Shown: in pieces, positions 5,912 through 11,166 of the stretch
Layout: every line of letters begins with the position of its first letter
Numbering within the stretch: the stretch's first letter is position 1
Assembly (NCBI GenBank): GCA_018064385.1
Contig: JAGHVI010000108.1
Coordinates: 1 to 11,166, forward strand
DNA from: Candidatus Minthenecus merdequi
GTDB lineage: Bacteria; Bacteroidota; Bacteroidia; Bacteroidales; Paludibacteraceae
Length of the DNA stretch: 11,166 bases
Direction of reading: 5' to 3'
Notes under the pieces: model-generated
Told to the model about the DNA's origin: nothing
Databases searched by the model: none
Seen by the model: the letters and a program-made list of their open reading frames with translations, nothing else
Made by a program: the position numbers and the translations under genes

Positions 5912-8452
5912 ATGGAACCAATTGACATCAACGAGTCAAAACAAGCATGCATCGAATACTTTGGCGGTGACGAATTGGCAGCACAGGTCTGGCAGAACAA
6001 GTATGCACTGAAAGATTCAAATGGAAATCTTTACGAAAAAACACCGACTGAGATGCACCATCGAATTGCAAGCGAAATCGCACGTATCGAACGGAAGTAC
6101 AAAAATCCGATGACTGAGCAGGAAATTTTTGACCTTATGGATCATTTTCGCTACATTGTTCCTCAGGGTGGCCCAATGACTGGTGTCGGCAATAACCTAC
6201 AGGTCTCTTCTCTTTCGAATTGCTTTGTTATTGGCGTTGACGGTAAAGCTGACTCTTATGGCGCAATTTTCCAAATTGACGAGGAACAGGTTCAACTTAT
6301 GAAGCGTCGCGGTGGTGTGGGACATGATCTTACCCACATTCGTCCTGAAGGTTCCCCTGTCAAAAATTCTGCCCTTACTTCCACTGGTATTGTCCCTTTT
6401 ATGGAACGATATTCAAATTCTACAAAAGAGGTCGCACAAGGAGGTCGTCGTGGTGCATTGATGCTTTCTGTCTCTATAAAACATCCTGACTCCGAGAAGT
6501 TTATCGATGCTAAACTTGAACAGGGTAAAATCACAGGTGCAAACATATCCGTCAAAATTGACGATGAGTTTATGCAGGCTGTCGAGATGGATCACGAATA
6601 CGAACAGAAATGGCCTGTTGATTCTGACACCCCTAAAGTCAGCAAAATCATCAATGCTCGCTCACTATGGAATAAAATCATTCATAATGCTTGGGCTTCG
6701 GCCGAACCCGGTGTGTTGTTCTGGGACACAATATTAAGAGAATCTGTGCCTGACTGCTATGCCGACCTCGGTTACAGAACTGTATCAACTAACCCTTGTG
6801 GCGAAATACCTCTTTGTCCTTACGATAGTTGCCGACTTCTCGCCATCAATCTCTATTCGTATGTTGACGAACCTTTTACAGACAAAGCAACCTTCAATTT
6901 CGATAAGTTCCGTGAACATGTCCGTTACGCACAGCGTATTATGGACGATATCATAGACCTCGAATCCGAAAAAATTGACCTTATCATCAATAAGATTGAA
7001 GGTGACCCTGAGTCATCTACTGTCAAATCCACCGAACTTGAACTTTGGAAGAAAATCAAGGCAAAAACTCTTCAGGGTCGTCGTACCGGAGTAGGTATCA
7101 CTGCCGAAGGTGATATGCTTGCTGCTCTCGGCTTGCGATATGCTTCCGAAGAGGCTATCGACTTCAGCGAAGAGGTTCACCGCATTGTCGCTGTCGAGGC
7201 TTACCGTTCGTCTGTCATTATGGCAAAAGAACGTGGGGCTTTCCTCATCTATGATGCTGAACGCGAAAAACATAATCCTTTCGTCAATCGTATTAAAATG
7301 GCTGACCCTGCACTCTACAAGGAAATGGTCAAATACGGAAGACGAAACATAGCTTGTCTGACTATCGCCCCTACGGGCACTACCTCAATAATGACTCAGA
7401 CAACCTCTGGTCTTGAACCTGTCTTTCGTGCTGTCTATGACCGTAAACGCAAGGTTAACCCTAACGACTCAAACGTTCGTATAGATTTACGTGATGCTGA
7501 AGGCAACTGTTGGGAGGAGTATCGTGTATATCACCACAAGTTCGTTGACTGGATGCGCATTAATGGATATGATGTTAACAAAAAATACACCAACGAGGAA
7601 ATAGAGGAAATCGTAACTAAATCACCTTATTATAAAGCTACCGCTGAAGACATCGACTGGGTAATGAAAGTCAAAATGCAAGGCCGTATCCAAAAATGGG
7701 TGGATCACAGCATCTCTGTTACAATCAATTTGCCTAAGGATACTCCCGAAACTCTTGTCGCTGAACTCTATATGGAGGCTTGGCGCAGTGGTTGCAAGGG
7801 TTGCACCATCTATCGTGATGGCTCTCGTGTCGGTGTGCTGACCACTACAAAAGAGAAGGAGGAACAAGACAAAAATAAACGTTGCGTATGCTTCAACCAA
7901 TCGGCACTCACTCGTCCTAAAGAGTTGAAATGTGAGGTTGTAAGGTTTCAAAATAATAAAGAAAAATGGATTGCCTTTGTTGGCTTGACTGAGGAGGGCA
8001 GACCTTATGAAATTTTTACAGGTCTCGCTGACGATGAAGATGGCCTTTTGCTCCCTAAATCCGTCAACGAGGGCGTTATCATAAAGACAACAGATGACGA
8101 AGGTAACCGTCGTTACGACTTCCAGTTCAAAAACTCCCGTGGCTACAAAACTACAATCGAAGGACTCTCTCACAAATTTGACAAGGAATATTGGAATTAC
8201 GCAAAACTTATTTCTGGTGTGCTCAGATATGGTATGCCTATCGACCAGGTCATAAAACTTGTCACAGGTTTGCAACTTAATTCCGAATCTATCAACAATT
8301 GGAAAGAAGGTGTCGCCCGTGCTTTGAAAAAATACATCCCTAACGGAACAGAATTGTCAACAATTTGTCCAAGTTGCGGTCAGGCAACACTCATAATGGT
8401 TGAGGGATGTGTCAAATGTACTCATTGCGGCTTTTCTAAATGCGGTGGATAA
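5912..8452 (+). CDS. nrdJ: Adenosylcobalamin-dependent (class II) ribonucleotide reductase
   Basis: This 846-residue enzyme reduces ribonucleotides to deoxyribonucleotides using a radical from coenzyme B12, so it works with or without oxygen. Visible features: Cys104 in SNCFVIG and Cys307 as the redox pair; the active-site loop Asn294-Pro-Cys296-Gly-Glu298, where Cys296 carries the thiyl radical; and the phosphate/substrate loop APTGTTSIM (486-494). The spacing from Cys296 to Cys307 equals that of Thermotoga maritima NrdJ (Cys322 to Cys333). A region of about 655-790 fits the TSCPD-type accessory domain. The C-terminus is a zinc-ribbon-like cluster with Cys819, 822, 833, 836, 839 and 844, likely used to re-reduce the active site. 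No class I beta-subunit gene or class III activase adjoins it. It has its own promoter and is divergent from the mmd operon. Confidence 0.96.
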   Translation: MEPIDINESKQACIEYFGGDELAAQVWQNKYALKDSNGNLYEKTPTEMHHRIASEIARIERKYKNPMTEQEIFDLMDHFRYIVPQGGPMTGVGNNLQVSSLSNCFVIGVDGKADSYGAIFQIDEEQVQLMKRRGGVGHDLTHIRPEGSPVKNSALTSTGIVPFMERYSNSTKEVAQGGRRGALMLSVSIKHPDSEKFIDAKLEQGKITGANISVKIDDEFMQAVEMDHEYEQKWPVDSDTPKVSKIINARSLWNKIIHNAWASAEPGVLFWDTILRESVPDCYADLGYRTVSTNPCGEIPLCPYDSCRLLAINLYSYVDEPFTDKATFNFDKFREHVRYAQRIMDDIIDLESEKIDLIINKIEGDPESSTVKSTELELWKKIKAKTLQGRRTGVGITAEGDMLAALGLRYASEEAIDFSEEVHRIVAVEAYRSSVIMAKERGAFLIYDAEREKHNPFVNRIKMADPALYKEMVKYGRRNIACLTIAPTGTTSIMTQTTSGLEPVFRAVYDRKRKVNPNDSNVRIDLRDAEGNCWEEYRVYHHKFVDWMRINGYDVNKKYTNEEIEEIVTKSPYYKATAEDIDWVMKVKMQGRIQKWVDHSISVTINLPKDTPETLVAELYMEAWRSGCKGCTIYRDGSRVGVLTTTKEKEEQDKNKRCVCFNQSALTRPKELKCEVVRFQNNKEKWIAFVGLTEEGRPYEIFTGLADDEDGLLLPKSVNEGVIIKTTDDEGNRRYDFQFKNSRGYKTTIEGLSHKFDKEYWNYAKLISGVLRYGMPIDQVIKLVTGLQLNSESINNWKEGVARALKKYIPNGTELSTICPSCGQATLIMVEGCVKCTHCGFSKCGG

Positions 8453-8490
8453 CAAGCATTTCGCCGCTAAATGATAAAAATATTGCCGAT

Positions 8491-8524
8491 TTTGCTGTTT
8501 TGTCGAAAAAAAGTTGTAAATTTG
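8491..8524 (+). promoter_or_regulatory. Promoter of the 8552-9391 gene
   Basis: TAAATTTG (8517-8524) is a full -7 match. The nearest TTTG (8491-8494) lies 22 nt upstream, slightly longer than ideal. The predicted start near 8531 lies downstream of the ATG at 8471, which supports 8552 as the true translation start. No clear terminator separates nrdJ from this point, so read-through from nrdJ is also possible. Confidence 0.6.
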
Positions 8525-8551
8525 CAGCCTGAAAACAAAACACTAATCGTT

Positions 8552-9391
8552 ATGAAACATTATTTGATTATTGCGCTCTCTTTGCTGTTTTCTGTAGCAT
8601 TGACTGCACAGGAGATGGAGGAGATTTCTTGGCAAGAACGTGAAGCCAATATCCGCCAGATGTTCAGCGAGATTGACCAGATGGAGGACAATGATGCGAT
8701 TACCCGTATGGCTGACTCCATACAACGTGAAATGATAGAAATCCTTATGTACGAGGATTTCCCATTTGACTACGAGTTTGACCTGCTCCCTAATGTCGGT
8801 TGTGTTGTATCTGACGATGGCCTGCTCTACATGTATTCTTGGAATGTGTCGTTGAAAGACCAGAACAACACCTCGCAGTTCTACGCTCTCTGTTACAACA
8901 AGGCATTGGGTGTTACGTATGTACTTGCTCAGGGAATCCCAAGCGTACCAAGCGAGAAGAGTAAAATTGCTGACACTGAATGGTATGGTGCAATGTATTA
9001 CAAAATCACCCCAATTCATGTTAAGGACGACATCGGTTACCTCTTGTTAGGTTATGCTCCAATCGACAATACCCGTCAGTACAAAGTAATCGACGTTATG
9101 TCGGTCAACAAACGTGGTATCAAGTTCGGCAACAATATCTTCCAAAAAGAAGACGGCAAGAAATATTCTCGCATCGTGTTCCAGTATGGTCGTGACGTCC
9201 AAATGTCCCTCGAAATTGACAAGAAGAAAAAGAAAATTCTTTTCGACCATTTGGTGGAAATAGGTCAAGACGAGAATGGCAAACCTATTATGGGACCTGA
9301 TATGTCTGTTGATTCTTTCGTCCTTAAGAAAGGTATGTGGATTTTCAAGGGCGATGTTGATGCTAAAAATCCTCGTGAGAAAAAGAAATAA
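8552..9391 (+). CDS. Exported protein of unknown function
   Basis: The protein has 279 residues and is not one I recognise. It begins MKHYLIIALSLLFSVALTAQ, a clear Sec signal peptide with probable cleavage after Thr-Ala or Ala-Gln and no lipobox cysteine, so it should be periplasmic or secreted. A charged, probably helical segment follows (about 20-65, rich in Glu, Gln and Arg). The rest is mixed, Tyr-rich and likely beta-strand-forming, ending in a lysine-rich tail (REKKK). The frame stays open to an ATG at 8471, but that start would add 27 residues ahead of the signal peptide and lies upstream of the predicted promoter, so 8552 is chosen. A strong intrinsic terminator follows 22 nt after the stop codon. 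The 3' end overlaps the likely start of comEC. Confidence 0.85.
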   Translation: MKHYLIIALSLLFSVALTAQEMEEISWQEREANIRQMFSEIDQMEDNDAITRMADSIQREMIEILMYEDFPFDYEFDLLPNVGCVVSDDGLLYMYSWNVSLKDQNNTSQFYALCYNKALGVTYVLAQGIPSVPSEKSKIADTEWYGAMYYKITPIHVKDDIGYLLLGYAPIDNTRQYKVIDVMSVNKRGIKFGNNIFQKEDGKKYSRIVFQYGRDVQMSLEIDKKKKKILFDHLVEIGQDENGKPIMGPDMSVDSFVLKKGMWIFKGDVDAKNPREKKK

Positions 9392-10811
9392 ACATTATCT
9401 TGTCGAAATTTATAAAGGAACAACCTTTTTGAGGTTGTTCCTTTTTCTGTCTATAGGAGTGCTGATGGTCAACAGTATAGGTATTCCTCCTATATTTATG
9501 TTGCTCTTGGGATGTGTTGCTTTGTTATTGCTTATGTTCTGCCTGTTTATGCGTATAAACGATGTATGGATGAGTGTTGGCTTTATATTACTTGCCCTTT
9601 CGTTCGGTGGAATTTGGTCTGTCGAAAAAGCTCCGTATATCCCAGTGAATGGATTACAAAAAATTGAGATTATCTCTGTCCAAAAGGGTAGTGGACATCA
9701 TTTGGCTTGCGATGCTTTGTTGCTTGAAGACTGCTTGATACGACTCAATACAGACAGCTCTTTGCAACTAAATGTCGGCGAAACAATTGATGCTGACATT
9801 TCTCCTTACTGGCCAAAATATTTGGGCGGAAATTTCAATTACCCACTCTATCTGTATAGAAAGGGATATTCAGGTGCGGCTTGGCTTGATTCTGCAAAGA
9901 TTGTTGCGCGTAGGCAAAACATTCGTGCGAGCATACCTGCCTGGCGACAGATGTGTGTCGAACGATTCAAACGTGTTGGCATCTCACGTGAAAACCTTGG
10001 AATAGTCTCTGCCATTACAATAGGCGAAAAATCATCTTTGAATGAGGATGTGCAAGCGAATTTTCGCAATGCAGGAGTTGCTCATGTACTGGTGGTCAGC
10101 GGTATGCATGTAGGTTTTATTTTCTTGCTCATCAATTTGTTACTCAAACGTGCCAAACGAAAAAGCGTAGTAGTACTATCTGGAATTGCCGTGATATGGG
10201 CGTATGCCCTTTTTGTCGGTATGACACCGTCTGTATGTCGTGCATCGCTAATGTTCAGTGTGATGCTGTTGTGCCGTTTATATGGCGAGGAGTATAATTC
10301 GATGAATGCCCTTGTACTCTCGGCTGTTGTATTGTTGGCGGCTAATCCTTTGGTACTCTACGACATCGGTTTTCAACTCAGTTTCCTTGCTGTCTTTTCC
10401 ATTATTCTCTTCTATCCATCTTTTCCATCAGTTACCAAGGGATGGCTTGTGCAAAAACTTTACAATATAATCAGATTGTCATTTTCTGCGCAAATACTTG
10501 TTTTCCCTGTAATTGTATTCTATTTTGGTCAGTTGCCTCTCTATTTTATTCTCTCAAATGTTGCTATCGCTTTGTTGACACCTATGATTTTTGTCGGAGG
10601 TTTACTAACCCTTCTGCCATTGATTGGCGATGCATCAGGAATGTTGCTCGATTGGTTGTTGACTCTCTTCCGTCTTGTCGTGCAGTACGTGGCACAACTG
10701 CCATATTCAACCATCGAATTAACCTTTGACTCAATGACAACCATAGCTTTGCTTGCGATGATATTGATGATTGGTAATATCCTCAGATCTCCTGCTTTAC
10801 AAAGACTATAA
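9354..10811 (+). CDS. comEC: ComEC/Rec2-family competence DNA-uptake channel, without metallo-beta-lactamase domain
   Basis: Numbered from the ATG at 9354 the protein has 485 residues. It is a polytopic inner-membrane protein of the family that passes single-stranded DNA into the cytoplasm in transformation. Two or three helices come first (about 24-85), then a soluble OB-like (DUF4131-type) region (about 94-190), then the Competence domain. Signatures: AHVLVVSGMHVG (243-254), TPSVCRASLMFSV (291-303), NPLVLYDIGFQLSFLAV (331-347). The C-terminal metallo-beta-lactamase-like domain of longer ComEC proteins is absent, a shorter form also seen in the family. The start is uncertain: ATG 9354 or 9360 keeps the family-like FLRLFLFLSIG segment and overlaps the upstream gene by 32-38 bp. 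ATG 9465, preceded by AGGAG, would place the terminator outside the gene. The frame is open back to an ATG at 9276. Confidence 0.9.
   Translation: MLMLKILVRKRNKHYLVEIYKGTTFLRLFLFLSIGVLMVNSIGIPPIFMLLLGCVALLLLMFCLFMRINDVWMSVGFILLALSFGGIWSVEKAPYIPVNGLQKIEIISVQKGSGHHLACDALLLEDCLIRLNTDSSLQLNVGETIDADISPYWPKYLGGNFNYPLYLYRKGYSGAAWLDSAKIVARRQNIRASIPAWRQMCVERFKRVGISRENLGIVSAITIGEKSSLNEDVQANFRNAGVAHVLVVSGMHVGFIFLLINLLLKRAKRKSVVVLSGIAVIWAYALFVGMTPSVCRASLMFSVMLLCRLYGEEYNSMNALVLSAVVLLAANPLVLYDIGFQLSFLAVFSIILFYPSFPSVTKGWLVQKLYNIIRLSFSAQILVFPVIVFYFGQLPLYFILSNVAIALLTPMIFVGGLLTLLPLIGDASGMLLDWLLTLFRLVVQYVAQLPYSTIELTFDSMTTIALLAMILMIGNILRSPALQRL
9414..9447 (+). terminator. Strong intrinsic terminator after the 8552-9391 gene, inside the comEC frame
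   Basis: A perfect 13-bp stem (9414-9426 with 9432-9444) closes a 5-nt loop TTTTG and is followed by a T run (9442-9446). The core is GGAACAACCT/AGGTTGTTCC. It lies 22 nt after the upstream stop codon, the usual place for a terminator, yet it also lies within the open frame of comEC and would encode the segment KGTTFLRLFLFL. Confidence 0.85.
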
Positions 10812-10892
10812 CTGTGTTAATACCAACTTCTCTTACCCGTCCGAAAGTTAGATAATTCAAGTTTACCAGCCAAAAAAATTTTTCAAAAACCC

Positions 10893-10923
10893 TTGCATAT
10901 ATCAAAAAAACTCCTTACCTTTG
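10893..10923 (+). promoter_or_regulatory. Bacteroidetes-type promoter of the ftsZ-like gene
   Basis: TTGC (10893-10896), a 19-nt spacer and TACCTTTG (10916-10923) match the consensus fully and nearly repeat the tRNA-Gln promoter in composition and spacing. Transcription should begin near 10930, leaving a leader of about 140 nt before the ATG at 11071. The 10812-10892 stretch before it holds no clear terminator for comEC. Confidence 0.75.
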
Positions 10924-10951
10924 CACTACCTACTCCATACGGACAGTGAAT

Positions 10952-11042
10952 ATGATTATCAATTACTTACAATCAAACCAACATCAATATGCGTGACTAT
11001 ACTTTCGACAATATGCCAATATCCTCAATCTCCACCTTCTGA
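10952..11042 (+). other. Two overlapping mini-ORFs in the ftsZ leader
   Basis: ATG 10952 opens a 14-codon frame that ends with TGA at 10994-10996. ATG 10989 opens a 17-codon frame (MRDYTFDNMPISSISTF) that ends with TGA at 11040-11042. They overlap by 8 nt, and the second ends 28 nt before the ftsZ-like start. Both lie in the predicted leader. They could be translated uORFs that tune the main gene, or chance frames; sequence alone cannot decide. Confidence 0.25.
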
Positions 11043-11070
11043 ACTCTCCGCACTCACAGTTAATGATATT

Positions 11071-11166
11071 ATGCAAACGATAATTGATAAATTCATTGTG
11101 AATGACACTAGTACGAACATCAAAGTTTTTGGTGTAGGTGGTGGTGGATGTAATGCCGTGGAAAAC
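11071..11166 (+). CDS. ftsZ: FtsZ-like cell-division GTPase, N-terminal fragment (runs off the window)
   Basis: Only 32 codons lie in the window. After a short variable lead (MQTIIDKFIVNDTSTN) comes IKVFGVGGGGCNAVEN, closely matching the first strand and glycine-rich nucleotide loop of FtsZ (E. coli has IKVIGVGGGGGNAVEH). FtsZ polymerises with GTP into the division ring in the cytoplasm. The start at 11071 is the only in-frame ATG back to at least 10948. The gene has its own promoter and follows comEC, not ftsA as in the usual division cluster, so it could be the main ftsZ in an unusual place or a second copy. The GTPase signature and the C-terminal tail are beyond the window, so a divergent FtsZ-family member cannot be excluded. 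Confidence 0.85.
   Translation, partial: MQTIIDKFIVNDTSTNIKVFGVGGGGCNAVEN

Noticed and set aside
7622..8275. A 217-codon open frame on the minus strand inside nrdJ.
   Set aside because: It lies wholly opposite conserved NrdJ coding sequence and shows no recognisable domain; a by-product of codon use.
8440..8475. GCGG/CCGC pairing just after nrdJ as a terminator.
   Set aside because: The stem is only 4 bp with a large loop and no T run.
8471..8551. Upstream ATG extending the exported protein by 27 residues.
   Set aside because: It would bury the signal peptide and lies upstream of the predicted transcription start near 8531.
8543..9019. A 158-codon minus-strand frame opposite the exported protein gene.
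   Set aside because: The plus-strand frame has a signal peptide, promoter and terminator; the opposite frame has none of these.

Overview
The window looks like chromosomal DNA from a Bacteroidota bacterium, most likely order Bacteroidales and Prevotella/Bacteroides-like. The assignment rests on several -33/-7 promoters of the Bacteroidetes type (TTG/TTTG, 19 bp, TAnnTTTG), mostly absent Shine-Dalgarno sequences, a modest GC content, and the protein families present. I see no insertion sequence, phage gene or CRISPR array.

Layout: (1) Positions 1-844, minus strand: a tRNA-Gln(CUG) with its own consensus promoter, a small membrane-anchored protein of unknown function, and the terminator that ends the next operon. 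(2) Positions 852-5584, minus strand: a tight six-gene operon, transcribed mce-mmdA-mmdD-mmdE-mmdC-mmdB with gaps of about 39, 5, 6, 7 and 29 nt. It encodes methylmalonyl-CoA epimerase and a complete biotin-dependent, Na+-pumping methylmalonyl-CoA decarboxylase. No biotin carboxylase gene is present and a sodium-pump beta subunit is, so decarboxylation with Na+ export is the better reading than carboxylation. The 59-codon mmdE is easy to miss; it is a paralogue of the C-terminus of mmdD. The biotin carrier MmdC has two biotinyl domains in tandem. (3) Positions 5489-5911: a 423-nt divergent intergenic region with promoters facing both ways and several short inverted repeats. (4) Positions 5912-8452, plus strand: a class II, adenosylcobalamin-dependent ribonucleotide reductase (NrdJ). 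(5) Positions 8517-9447: an exported protein of unknown function with its own promoter and a strong intrinsic terminator. (6) Positions 9354-10811: a ComEC/Rec2-family DNA-uptake channel whose likely 5' coding sequence contains that terminator. (7) Positions 10893-11166: a consensus promoter, a leader of about 140 nt with two overlapping mini-ORFs, and the first 32 codons of an FtsZ-like gene cut by the window edge.

How the genes work together: the mmd operon carries out the last steps of the succinate-to-propionate route. Epimerase converts (R)- to (S)-methylmalonyl-CoA, and the decarboxylase yields propionyl-CoA and CO2 while exporting Na+. The step before the epimerase, methylmalonyl-CoA mutase, needs B12 but is not in the window. 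The divergent neighbour nrdJ also needs B12, so the locus places two cobamide-linked functions back to back. I found no cobalamin riboswitch in the gap. No wholly new system is evident. The most noteworthy features are the tandem biotinyl carrier, the mmdD/mmdE duplication, the terminator inside comEC, and an ftsZ-like gene away from its usual ftsQ-ftsA context.
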